Source of the DNA: Streptomyces monomycini
GTDB lineage: Bacteria; Actinomycetota; Actinomycetes; Streptomycetales; Streptomycetaceae
Direction: 5' to 3'
Length of the DNA: 64,000 bases
Assembly: GCF_022271435.1 (NCBI RefSeq)
Contig: NZ_JAFIQY010000019.1
Coordinates: 1-64,000 of the forward strand
Shown: positions 40,475 through 48,230 of the stretch, piece by piece
Position numbering within the stretch: the first letter of the stretch is position 1
Layout: the number at the start of each line of letters is the position of its first letter
Position numbers and translations under genes: made by a program
Notes under the pieces: model-generated
The model's database searches: none
What the model was told of the DNA's origin: nothing
Seen by the model: the letters and a program-made list of their open reading frames with translations, nothing else

Positions 40475-41233
40475 TCACAGCCGTGGGAAGAGATCCGTGA
40501 ACGGCTCGGCGGACGTCGTGATGCCCCGGCTGAACGGGGCGTCGAAGTCCCACACCAGGAAGAGCAGGAAGGCGATCAGCGCGCTGAAGACGGCGGCCAT
40601 CAGCAACTCCCGCCCCGACCTGCGGATCTGCAAGGTGAAGATCAGTCCGATGGTGATCACGGCACCGGTGATCAGCCCGAACCAGACCACCGGCGGCAGC
40701 GTCGGCTCGATGCTGTCCGCCCGCGCGTTGCGGGCGTCGTCCGCCGCCGAGACCTGGTCGAGCAGGGGCTGGTAGTTCTGCCCCTCGTAATCGTCGCGCG
40801 GCCGGTAGTCGGTCACGTCGGCCCGCACCTTGGCCAGCAGTTCGGCGCCCCGGTCGGTGACCTGCCCGCGCTCGGCCATGGCCGGCCACTCCTGGTGGAC
40901 GAGGTGGGAGACATAGGCGTCGACGTCCGCGCGGATACGGTCCCGGGTGGCTTCCGGGTAGGCCCGTACCCGCTCGCTGACCTCGTGCAGGGCCTGCGCC
41001 TCGGTCCGTACGGTGTCCTCGGCGGCGCCGCGGGCCTCCCAGACCCCGGCGATCGCGAGGCCCAGGACGATCGCGTACACCACCCCCACCATCATCGTCA
41101 TGTACTCGATGACGTCGGGCGTCTCGGAGGGGTCGTCGTCCTCGCCGATGCGGCGCTGTTTGAGGACCGTGATGGTCAGGACGACGGCGCAGACGGCGGC
41201 CATCGCGATGGTCAGTACCAGCCATTCCGACAA
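40475..41233 (-). CDS. DUF4239 (bestrophin-like) membrane protein
   Basis: A 252-residue membrane protein with four hydrophobic segments: about 5-24, 48-68, 182-202 and 212-232. The middle 110 residues form a helical soluble domain (ALHEVSERVRAYPEATRDRIRADVDAYVSHLVHQEWPAM, read in two halves). This matches DUF4239 proteins, described as bestrophin-like, which may form ion channels. The start codon is TTG at 41233, supported by GGAGG whose first bases overlap the stop codon of the upstream Pro-rich gene (TAGGAGG), so the two are coupled. Confidence 0.82.
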   Translation of the reverse strand: MSEWLVLTIAMAAVCAVVLTITVLKQRRIGEDDDPSETPDVIEYMTMMVGVVYAIVLGLAIAGVWEARGAAEDTVRTEAQALHEVSERVRAYPEATRDRIRADVDAYVSHLVHQEWPAMAERGQVTDRGAELLAKVRADVTDYRPRDDYEGQNYQPLLDQVSAADDARNARADSIEPTLPPVVWFGLITGAVITIGLIFTLQIRRSGRELLMAAVFSALIAFLLFLVWDFDAPFSRGITTSAEPFTDLFPRL

Positions 41234-41242
41234 GGTGGCCTC

Positions 41243-41920
41243 CTACGAGGAACGGCGCCCGGACGCACCGGACGAGCTGGACGAACGGGGACGCAGCGCG
41301 GCGGCCGCCAGCACGGCGGGCGCGGTGATCAGCAGCATCGTGGTGACCACCGAATGGCCGCTGTGCTGCTTGCCGGCCGATGGGACGTACGACCGCGGCA
41401 GGACATCCGACGGGCTCGGCGTCGGGGTGGGACGCGGCGACGCGGGGCGGCTGGACGGCGGCGGTGGCACCACGGCCGCGGACGCGCTGGGCGTGGGGCG
41501 GGGCGCGGCCTGCGTCGGCCCGGGCACGGCGGGAGCGGGCGGCCGGGGCCGCGGGCGTGACGGCGTGGGGGTGGGCGTGGGCCGGGGCTTCGGGGGAGGG
41601 GTGTACGTGGGGGTGGGCGACGGGGGGGGCGCCGCGGGGGGGGGGGGGGGGCCCGGGGGGGGCGGGGGGGGGGGGGGCCCCGGGGGGGCAGTCGGAGTGG
41701 GCGTGGTGCAGGGCCAGTGCCAGTCCGGCGGCATCGGCCAGCCGGTCGGCCCGTGCACCGGCGCGTGCCCCCCGGCGGTCGCGCACGCGTCGGCGGGCCG
41801 CGCCACGGCAGCGGGCGGCCGGGCCTGCGCGGCGCGCGGCGCGAGAAGCACGGCGAGAGCCACCAACAGAGGTATCAAAAGCGCAGGTTGGGCACTGCGG
41901 AAACGTTGCGATCCCTTCAC
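41243..41920 (-). CDS. Secreted Pro-rich protein with C-terminal membrane anchor
   Basis: A protein of about 225 residues of unknown function. An N-terminal hydrophobic signal (PALLIPLLVALAVLLAPRAAQA) is followed by a short domain with two Cys residues, a very long Pro/Thr/Ser tract of about 110 residues, and a C-terminal hydrophobic segment with a basic-Ser tail (TTMLLITAPAVLAAAALRPR). This resembles a surface-exposed, wall-spanning stalk. Part of the Pro tract is encoded by runs of up to 16 G residues on the plus strand, so the reading frame depends on their exact length. The GTG at 41920 was chosen because it directly precedes the signal peptide. It is coupled to the DUF4239 gene downstream. 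Confidence 0.6.
   Translation of the reverse strand: MKGSQRFRSAQPALLIPLLVALAVLLAPRAAQARPPAAVARPADACATAGGHAPVHGPTGWPMPPDWHWPCTTPTPTAPPGPPPPPPPPGPPPPPAAPPPSPTPTYTPPPKPRPTPTPTPSRPRPRPPAPAVPGPTQAAPRPTPSASAAVVPPPPSSRPASPRPTPTPSPSDVLPRSYVPSAGKQHSGHSVVTTMLLITAPAVLAAAALRPRSSSSSGASGRRSS
41622..41688. repeat. Long homopolymeric G tracts
   Basis: Runs of 8 (41622-41629), 16 (41636-41651), 8 (41655-41662), 14 (41664-41677) and 7 (41682-41688) G residues follow one another. They encode polyproline on the minus strand. Such runs are prone to slippage in the cell and to errors in sequencing. Confidence 0.95.
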
Positions 41921-42138
41921 GCCCGTGATGTTGCGCAACGTCGGCCGCCGTAAGCCGCCGAATGGCTGTGATTCCCCCGAACGATGGAATACTGCCCGGT
42001 CGCCTGCGGGAGAACAGCCGAGGTGTTCGCACCGCGGTCGTACGTCGTCCTCGTCGCCGTACCACGACACCGGGGGCGGCCCGCGACTTCTACAACCATC
42101 CGACCTCCCGGCACGTCTGACCGCGTATGGAAAGATCT

Positions 42139-43518
42139 ATGGCACGTACACGGGGGCAGCGCCTGGCCAGGTCGGGGGCGGCAGCCCTGCTGACGGCACT
42201 CGGCACGGTGGTGACGTTCGGCGGCGCGGCACCGGTGGCCGCGGCCGGCGGCCGGCAGGCCACGGGGGCGCAGCTGACGGCCGAGCACCTCATGAACACG
42301 TACTACATACCGAAGTACCGGGCGTCGGCCCCCGACGAGGGACCGACCGAGTACCGGATCAGTCTGAAGGCGACCGGACGTGCCGCCAACGGGCAGCCGC
42401 TGACGGTCAAGAACGTCAAGGTGAACATCGACCTGACCGCCCTCAAGGGCAAGGTGCGCGTCGCCTGGGAGAACACCGGCTCCCACTGCAAGCTCTCGGG
42501 CTCCCTCATGACCTGCGCGCTGGGGGACATCGAGGGCGCGCTGTTCACCCCGTTCCGCCTGCTGCCGGAGCCGGGTGCGGCGCTGGGCCCTGCCGGGAAC
42601 ATGAACATCACCGTGACCAGTGCCAACGCCCCCACCGTCCGGCACACCACGCACGTCGTCATGGGGGCGCCGGTCCTGACCGCCCGGCAGAGCGAGCCGC
42701 TGACCGAGGTGCGGCCCGGTTCCGAGCTGCGGATGACGCCCGCCTTCGGCAACAAGGGTGACACCGCGATCGACGACAGTTTCCTCGTCCTCCTGACGGC
42801 GGAGGAAGCGACGCTGCGCAAGCAGTACGGCAACTGCCGCTACGACAAGGCCGTGGCCCCCACCAAGGCCCTGTGCGAACTGCCCGGCCCGCTGCCCGCC
42901 GGGACGGCCTACGAGACCGACGGGCCGTTGACGGCCGTGGTCGACAAGACGACGATGTACGGCAAGGTCCACTACACCGTGCTCCGGGCGCACGAGCCCC
43001 TCGACAACACCCTCCTGCCCGCCTCGTCACCGCGCGGCACCGGAGGACCGCTGGGCCTGCGTCCCGTCGACGGCAGCGGGGACGACTTCACCCCGACCGC
43101 GTACTGGAAGGCCGAGATGGCCGGCGGCACCCTGGACTTCAGCACGAACCAGATCAACGACCTTCAGGCCGTCGGATTCACCATCAAGGGCAAGATCGGC
43201 CAGGTGGTCGACACACAGGTGCCCTTCCCGCGGAACTTCAAGGGCGGGCTGATGCGGGTAAAGCTGCCCGCCGGCGTCAGCCTGGTGCCGATCGAGCCGG
43301 GGGGCCACCCGAGCGAGGACTCCTACTGCGGGTACGCCGCGCAAGGGAACGGCCTGGTGCACTGCTTCGGAACCCTCGACCGCAACACCTACCTGCGGGC
43401 CCGCATCGACAAGCGTGTCCCGGGCGCACAGGGCAGCATCTCCGCCGACTCGGACCCGGCGGTCGACCCCGATCAGGGGAACAACACCGCGGTGGTGAAG
43501 GTGGCATACGTCGGCTGA
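42139..43518 (+). CDS. Secreted protein of unknown function
   Basis: A 459-residue secreted protein I do not recognise. A signal peptide covers about 1-37 (ARSGAAALLTALGTVVTFGGAAPVAAA). The mature part is beta-rich with repeated Ig-like or DUF11-like features: CKLSGSLMTCALGDIEG, HTTHVVMGAPVLTARQSEP and a C-terminal DPDQGNNTAVVKVAYVG, which is a typical end of extracellular beta-sandwich domains. Six Cys residues may form three disulfides. The ATG at 42139 was preferred over 42127 because GGAAAG lies between them. It is divergent from the Pro-rich gene and may be another surface component. Confidence 0.7.
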   Translation: MARTRGQRLARSGAAALLTALGTVVTFGGAAPVAAAGGRQATGAQLTAEHLMNTYYIPKYRASAPDEGPTEYRISLKATGRAANGQPLTVKNVKVNIDLTALKGKVRVAWENTGSHCKLSGSLMTCALGDIEGALFTPFRLLPEPGAALGPAGNMNITVTSANAPTVRHTTHVVMGAPVLTARQSEPLTEVRPGSELRMTPAFGNKGDTAIDDSFLVLLTAEEATLRKQYGNCRYDKAVAPTKALCELPGPLPAGTAYETDGPLTAVVDKTTMYGKVHYTVLRAHEPLDNTLLPASSPRGTGGPLGLRPVDGSGDDFTPTAYWKAEMAGGTLDFSTNQINDLQAVGFTIKGKIGQVVDTQVPFPRNFKGGLMRVKLPAGVSLVPIEPGGHPSEDSYCGYAAQGNGLVHCFGTLDRNTYLRARIDKRVPGAQGSISADSDPAVDPDQGNNTAVVKVAYVG

Positions 43519-43634
43519 TGCCGGGAGCCGGTGGGCGGAACCCGGTAGCCGGTGGCCGCATGCCACGGCGACGTGCGTGCACAACTCCTGAACGGACATT
43601 GCCCGGAGCGGCAGGCGTGCAGTAGGCAGTCTCC

Positions 43635-44450
43635 ATGACTGATCTTTGGCCGACCGGCCCGGAAGCGGGGGACCAGGCGTTCTACCGGAGCCTCGGTGAC
43701 GGCCGCTACGAAAGCAGTTCCGCCACCGCGGGGCCGTGGAGCGCCAAGTCCCAGCACGCGGGCCCGCCCTCGGCCCTGCTGGGCCGGGCGATGGAGGAAC
43801 ACGGGGCCCGCGAGGGATTCCGTGTCGCGCGCGTCACTGTCGAACTGCCCCGCCCAGTACCCGTCGCGGAACTGCACGTCCAGGTGCGCACCGTCCGTTC
43901 CGGCGGACGTACGGAACTGGTCGAGGGCGAACTGGCCGCGGACGGCGAGACGGTGATGCTGGCCCGCGCATGGCGCATCGCCGCCGCCCCGCCCGACACC
44001 CCACCCCTGCGCCCCGAAGCCGAACCACCACCCCTCCCCGGCCCGCAGACACCGCACACCATGGCCGGAGCACGGCCGTACGGCTACATCGCCGCCATGG
44101 AATGGCGCTTCGAGCCCGGAAAGGGCTTCGACACCACCGGCCCGGGTACGGCCTGGGCGCGCCAGCGCATCCCCCTGGTGGCCGGGGAACCGGACACCCC
44201 GCTGACTCGCGCGCTCACCCTGGCCGACAGCAACTGGGCGGTCGCCTTCCAACTCGACCACGTCCGCCAGTTCGTCATCAACACCGACATCACCCTGGCG
44301 CTGCACCGCGAGCCGGTCGGCGAATGGCTCTGCCTCCGCGCGTCGACAGCCGCCAGCCCCGCCGGCTCCGGACTGGCGGCCGGCCAACTCTTCGACGGGG
44401 CAGGGGACTGCGGTCGCATCCTGCAGACACTGCTGGTAGCCGACCGCTGA
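43635..44450 (+). CDS. Thioesterase family protein (TesB-like double hotdog)
   Basis: A 271-residue acyl-CoA thioesterase-like protein. The N-terminal hotdog shows SAKSQHAGPPSALLGRAMEEH and ARVTVELPRPVP. The C-terminal hotdog shows LTLADSNWAVAFQLDHVRQFVINTDITLALHREP, with the Asp-Asn-Thr pattern seen in this family. Predicted to hydrolyse acyl-CoA thioesters; chain-length preference is unknown. It lies 60 bp upstream of the alpha/beta hydrolase gene on the same strand. Confidence 0.82.
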   Translation: MTDLWPTGPEAGDQAFYRSLGDGRYESSSATAGPWSAKSQHAGPPSALLGRAMEEHGAREGFRVARVTVELPRPVPVAELHVQVRTVRSGGRTELVEGELAADGETVMLARAWRIAAAPPDTPPLRPEAEPPPLPGPQTPHTMAGARPYGYIAAMEWRFEPGKGFDTTGPGTAWARQRIPLVAGEPDTPLTRALTLADSNWAVAFQLDHVRQFVINTDITLALHREPVGEWLCLRASTAASPAGSGLAAGQLFDGAGDCGRILQTLLVADR

Positions 44451-44509
44451 GCCGCGTCTTTCTCCTGACCTGTACTGTGACCTGCTCCGAACCGTAAGGG
44501 AGGCCCGCC

Positions 44510-45304
44510 GTGCCGCTCGTCACGGCCCCAGACGGGACCCGTATCTCCTGTCAGCTCCGCGGTACGGGCCCCGTACTCGTCCTCCTCGCCGGCCAGGCCA
44601 ACAGTCACCACTGGTGGGACGGCGTTCGAGAGGACTTCCACGCCGCCCGGAGCACCCTGACCCTCGACTACCGGGGCACCGGCGACAGCGACGCGCCCGA
44701 TGTGCCGTACAGCACCGACCTGTTCGCCCAGGACGTCATCACCGTCCTCGACGCCCTGGAGATCGACCGCGCCGACGTCTACGGCACCTCCATGGGCGGA
44801 CGGGTGGCCCAAAAACTCGCCGCCCACCACCCCGAGCGGGTCCGTTCCCTGATCCTGGGCTGCACGTCCCCCGGTGGCCGGCACGGCGTCGAGCGGAGTG
44901 ACGACGTACGCCGCTCCCTGGCCACCACGGACCCGGCCGCCGCCCAACGCGCCCTGGCCGCCCTGATGTACACGCCCTCCTGGCTGGCCACCCACCCGGG
45001 TCCTCACCAGACCATGGGTGACCCCACCATGCCTACCCACGCCCGACGCCGCCACCTGACCGCCAGCCGCACTCACGACGCGTGGCAGGAACTCCCCGGC
45101 ATCCGCGCCCGCACCCTGATCCTCCACGGCACCGACGACCTCCTCAACCCCACCGCCAACGCCCCCTTACTCGCTCGCCGCATCCCGAACGCCCGCATGA
45201 CCTTGCTGCCCGGCGCCCGGCACGCCTACTTCGAGGAGTTCCGCGGGGCGGCAAGCCGGCTGGTGCTCGACTTCCTGGACGCAATGAGAATTACCGATCG
45301 GTAA
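44510..45304 (+). CDS. Alpha/beta hydrolase
   Basis: A 264-residue alpha/beta hydrolase. The nucleophile elbow is YGTSMGGRVAQKL, the acid is probably in LILHGTDDLLNP, and the His is in LLPGARHAYFEEF. The oxyanion region LLAGQANSHHWWD is atypical, replacing the common HGxP with AGQA. The GTG start at 44510 follows AAGGGAGG. The stop codon is part of a 14-bp palindrome (TTACCGATCGGTAA). The substrate is unknown. Confidence 0.87.
   Translation: MPLVTAPDGTRISCQLRGTGPVLVLLAGQANSHHWWDGVREDFHAARSTLTLDYRGTGDSDAPDVPYSTDLFAQDVITVLDALEIDRADVYGTSMGGRVAQKLAAHHPERVRSLILGCTSPGGRHGVERSDDVRRSLATTDPAAAQRALAALMYTPSWLATHPGPHQTMGDPTMPTHARRRHLTASRTHDAWQELPGIRARTLILHGTDDLLNPTANAPLLARRIPNARMTLLPGARHAYFEEFRGAASRLVLDFLDAMRITDR
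45291..45304. promoter_or_regulatory. Perfect 14-bp palindrome, possible TetR-type operator
   Basis: TTACCGATCGGTAA spans the stop codon of the alpha/beta hydrolase gene. A partial copy (CTCGGTAA) follows about 15 bp downstream. Its length and symmetry fit a TetR-family operator, but no such regulator lies nearby. Confidence 0.35.
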
Positions 45305-45536
45305 GGAGCTCCGTCGCTCGGTAAACATCGTGGACGGCAGCGCTGACGGCAACGTAGTCGCCGCGAACAAGCTGGCCGACTCCGCTGAACAGCTCGCCCC
45401 CGGCCGAAGAGGGAGGGCTCAAGGCCGACGGCGTACAGCCCGACGAGTTAAAAGCAGCCGGATGCCTATCGCCGTCAATAGGAATGTGTGTTGGGAATGT
45501 GTTAAGATCGAAAAGCGATCGGATTTGGGGTGGGCA

Positions 45537-45866
45537 ATGGAATTGCAGGAACTCTGCTTTCATCTGAGAAATCGACGCCGAATGTATCTGCTGGACGATC
45601 GATTCTCGACTGCGGTCGCATTTGTCGAAGGCTTCAGTGCAGCCCATGACGGATATCCGTTGAGTGGATTCCAGGAATGGGTGTGCACGCGGATTATCGG
45701 TGGGCGCTCCTCTCGTCATTGGGCTCATGTACTTGCATCGACTCAAGTGCCCGAAATGGTTGATGGTCAGATGTCCATCGATCGAATCCCTCGCGAGTTG
45801 GAGGGCGGGCTGACCGAGGTCATGCTTGATCTGCTTGAAGACTTCTCGAACCGGCCTATGGGCTGA
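45537..45866 (+). CDS. Small protein of unknown function in low-GC island
   Basis: A 109-residue acidic protein (MELQELCFHLRNRRRMYLLD at the start). It matches, by eye, a widespread set of small actinobacterial and myxobacterial proteins with RxRMYLxD, AFVEGFSAAHDG and LSGFQEWV blocks, often found near toxin-immunity loci; function is unknown. The base composition (about 50% GC) and codon use differ sharply from neighbours, suggesting recent transfer. The ATG at 45537 follows GGGGTGGG. The frame is open for 69 codons upstream, but that part has host-like composition and no plausible protein, so it was excluded. Confidence 0.6.
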   Translation: MELQELCFHLRNRRRMYLLDDRFSTAVAFVEGFSAAHDGYPLSGFQEWVCTRIIGGRSSRHWAHVLASTQVPEMVDGQMSIDRIPRELEGGLTEVMLDLLEDFSNRPMG

Positions 45867-45994
45867 AGTCCATGAAACGTGAAGAAGTCGTGCGTTGTAG
45901 GGCGAATTGTCAGAGCCGCGACAAAAGGAGGTGTCCGTGCATATCGAGTTGACCGACGATCAAGCGCTCGTGTGGTCTGCTCTGCTCAAGATCG

Positions 45995-46210
45995 GTGGTC
46001 GTGGCTTTCGAGCCGACTGCGGCGGAGTTTGTCCTGGAGCCTGGGCATACCGTTGTCGTGGAGTGGTATGGAGGCAAAGGCGACGGATTGGTGTCCATGG
46101 AGGCAGGGGATTTCGTAGTGGCCGCACCGAGTGGTGGTCACACCAGAGCCTGGCGCTCGGACGGAACGGAAATCTATATAGGCCCTGAGTCGGGAGCGCA
46201 AGCGCGCTGA
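45995..46210 (+). pseudogene. Possible gene fragment
   Basis: A 71-codon frame starting at GTG encodes a protein-like sequence (FEPTAAEFVLEPGHTVVVEW, then SMEAGDFVVAAPSGGHTRAW). It looks like the C-terminal part of a small beta-strand protein that has lost its N-terminus, perhaps by a frameshift from the preceding frame. No family could be assigned. It may also be a genuine small gene, but no ribosome-binding site precedes the GTG. Confidence 0.35.
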
Positions 46211-46410
46211 AGCTTCCGTAGCGCGTCTGGTGTGGGGGAGCTGGAGGTAGATGGGAGCGAGCATGGAAAACTTGACATCCGGCATCCTCCTATCGAATCC
46301 AGGATCAACGTGGGAGAACCGGATTCCAGAATGCTCGGTTCTTATGGGAGAATGATCTACTGGGCGAAGTGGCAGACCGCTCGGGGAGTAATTAGGGCCT
46401 TGGTGCGCCA

Positions 46411-46441
46411 GTTGCCCCGCCGATTTGCTCGGCGGGGCAAC
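46411..46441. terminator. Strong terminator of the egt operon
   Basis: A perfect 13-bp stem (arm GTTGCCCCGCCGA) with loop TTTGC lies 17 bp beyond the egtD stop codon. It also marks the right border of the low-GC island. Confidence 0.9.
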
Positions 46442-46457
46442 CGGGGGCGAACGGAGG

Positions 46458-47420
46458 TCAGGTCCTTACGGAAAGGGAAACTCCGAACCTGCTCGCCTCG
46501 TCCGTCCACCACCGGCTCATCTCGAACCCGGTGGCCTTCAGCTCGTCACGGACCCCCTCCTCCCGGAACTTCGCCGAGACCTCCGTCCTGATCTCCTCGC
46601 CCTCCGCGAACGGCACGGCCAAGTCCAGCGCCGGAACCTTCACGGTCAGTTCCTTCGTCGCCCGCAGCCGCATTTCGATCCATTCCCGCTTCGCGTCCCA
46701 CAGCGCCACGTGCTGGAAGTCGGCCGGGTCGAAGTCGGCCTCCAACTCTCGGTTGATGACGTGGAGGACGTTCTTGTTGAACTCGGCGGTGACGCCTCGG
46801 GAGTCGTCGTAGGCGGCTACGAGGGTGGGTTCGGACTTGACCAGGTCCGTGCCCAGGAGGAGGGCGTCGCCGGGGGAGAGGAGGTCGTGGGTGGCGCGGA
46901 GGAAGGTGGTGCGTTCTTCTGGGAGGAGGTTGCCGATGGTGCCGCCCAGGAAGGCGAGGAGGCGGGGGCCGGGGGTGCCGGGGAGGGCGAAGCCCTGTTG
47001 GAAGTCGGCTACGAGGGCGTGGACGGTGAGGGAGGGGTGGAGGGTGAGGAGGGTTTCGGCGGCGGCGGTCAGGGCGGATTCGCTTACGTCTACGGGGACG
47101 TAGGTGTGGAGGTCGGGTAGGGCCGCGATGAGGTGGCGGGTTTTGTCGGAGGAGCCGGAGCCCAATTCGATGAGGGTGCGGGCGCCGGTGGCGGCGGCGA
47201 TCTCGGGGGAACGGTTGATGAGGATTTCGCGTTCGGCGCGGGTGGGGTAGTAGTCCGGCAGCGTGGTGATCTCGTCGAAGAGTTCGCTGCCTCGGGCGTC
47301 GTAGAACCATTTGGGCGGGAGCTGTTTGGGGGTGCGGGTCAGGCCGTGGGCGACGTCGGCGCGGAGCGCGGCGGTGGTGGCGTCGGCGGGCAGGGTGCGG
47401 GTGACGGTGAGAGAACTCAC
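46458..47420 (-). CDS. egtD: L-histidine N-alpha-methyltransferase EgtD
   Basis: A 320-residue SAM-dependent methyltransferase that trimethylates histidine to hercynine, the first step of ergothioneine synthesis. Family blocks are LPPKWFYDARGSELFDEIT near 33-51, the SAM motif IELGSGSSDKT, VPVDVSESAL, LAFLGGTIGN and the C-terminal WWTDEASRFGVSL. The GTG at 47420 overlaps the egtC stop (GTGA). It is the last gene of egtABCD. Confidence 0.95.
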   Translation of the reverse strand: MSSLTVTRTLPADATTAALRADVAHGLTRTPKQLPPKWFYDARGSELFDEITTLPDYYPTRAEREILINRSPEIAAATGARTLIELGSGSSDKTRHLIAALPDLHTYVPVDVSESALTAAAETLLTLHPSLTVHALVADFQQGFALPGTPGPRLLAFLGGTIGNLLPEERTTFLRATHDLLSPGDALLLGTDLVKSEPTLVAAYDDSRGVTAEFNKNVLHVINRELEADFDPADFQHVALWDAKREWIEMRLRATKELTVKVPALDLAVPFAEGEEIRTEVSAKFREEGVRDELKATGFEMSRWWTDEASRFGVSLSVRT

Positions 47421-48172
47421 GCGGCGGGCTCCTTGAGCGGGGTGAGGAGGACGTCGGTGGGCGTGGCCGCGAGCAGGGTGTACGCGGGGACTTCGGTCCA
47501 GTGGGGGGAGGTGTCGTACGGCTCGGAGGCGACGGTGGTGCTGCGTCCGGGCTCGGCGAGGTAGAAGAGGGAGTCGCCCCAGGCGGTCGCGGCGATGGTG
47601 GCGCCGTCGGTGAGGAGCAGGTTCAGCCGGGCGCCGGGCGCGGCGGCGGACACCGCCGTGACGGTGTCGGCCAGCGCCTCGGCGGGGTCCATGCCGGCGC
47701 TGAGCCGGTGGTGCACCAGCGCCCAGACGAAGGCCGAGTCGCAGCGGGCCTGGAGGGAGAGGAGCCGGTCCGGGGGGAGGTCGGCGGCCAGGTGCGCCAG
47801 GGAGCCGGGCCAGCCGGGTACGGCGCCGTTGTGGCTGAAAAGCCACGGTCCGTCGGCGAACGGCGCGGCGGCCGCCTCGGGGTCCGCGCCGGCGAAGGTG
47901 GCGTCCCGGACGGCGGCGAGCAGTGCGGTGGTGCGCACCACCCGCAGCAGGTCGAGGATGCCGGGGTCGGCCCAGATGGGTCCGCCTTTGCGGTAGCGGG
48001 CGGGTGCCGGGTCGCCGGGTGCGTACCAGCCGATGCCGAAGCCGTCGGCGTTGACGGTGCCGTGGATCTGGTGGCGTGGCTGCCAGGACTGGCGGTACAG
48101 GCCGTGGGCGGGGGCGGTGATCAGGGAGCCGAGGGGGAGTTCCGGGCCGAGGTAGGCGAGGTGGCGGCACAT
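47417..48172 (-). CDS. egtC: Ergothioneine biosynthesis amidohydrolase EgtC
   Basis: A 251-residue class II glutamine amidotransferase-fold enzyme that removes glutamate from gamma-glutamyl hercynylcysteine sulfoxide. The N-terminal nucleophile is Cys2 in MCRHLAYLG. Other family features are ADGFGIGWY, FSHNGAVPGW and RCDSAFVWALVHH. The start is fixed by the need for Cys2. It lies 58 bp downstream of egtB and overlaps egtD. Confidence 0.95.
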   Translation of the reverse strand: MCRHLAYLGPELPLGSLITAPAHGLYRQSWQPRHQIHGTVNADGFGIGWYAPGDPAPARYRKGGPIWADPGILDLLRVVRTTALLAAVRDATFAGADPEAAAAPFADGPWLFSHNGAVPGWPGSLAHLAADLPPDRLLSLQARCDSAFVWALVHHRLSAGMDPAEALADTVTAVSAAAPGARLNLLLTDGATIAATAWGDSLFYLAEPGRSTTVASEPYDTSPHWTEVPAYTLLAATPTDVLLTPLKEPAA

Positions 48173-48230
48173 CAGGGTCGCCTCCAGGGGGTGAGCTGCG
48201 TCTTTCGGGGGTCCGGCGGATTCGGGGCCC

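Larger units (their letters stand above)
45867..46457. other. Low-GC stretch with decayed gene fragments
   Basis: No intact convincing gene is seen. Short protein-like segments occur in different frames, such as HIELTDDQALVWSALLKI near 45938-45991 in one frame and the 45995-46210 fragment in another, which looks like gene decay by frameshift. It ends at a strong terminator at 46411-46441. Confidence 0.5.

Noticed and set aside
45330..45536. An extended N-terminus of the low-GC small protein
   Set aside because: The upstream 69 codons are Arg-rich, of different composition, and cross the island border; a better start lies at 45537.
46232..46591. A 119-codon frame at the right border of the island
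   Set aside because: It runs through the terminator and into the 3' end of egtD on the opposite strand, and the sequence is not protein-like.
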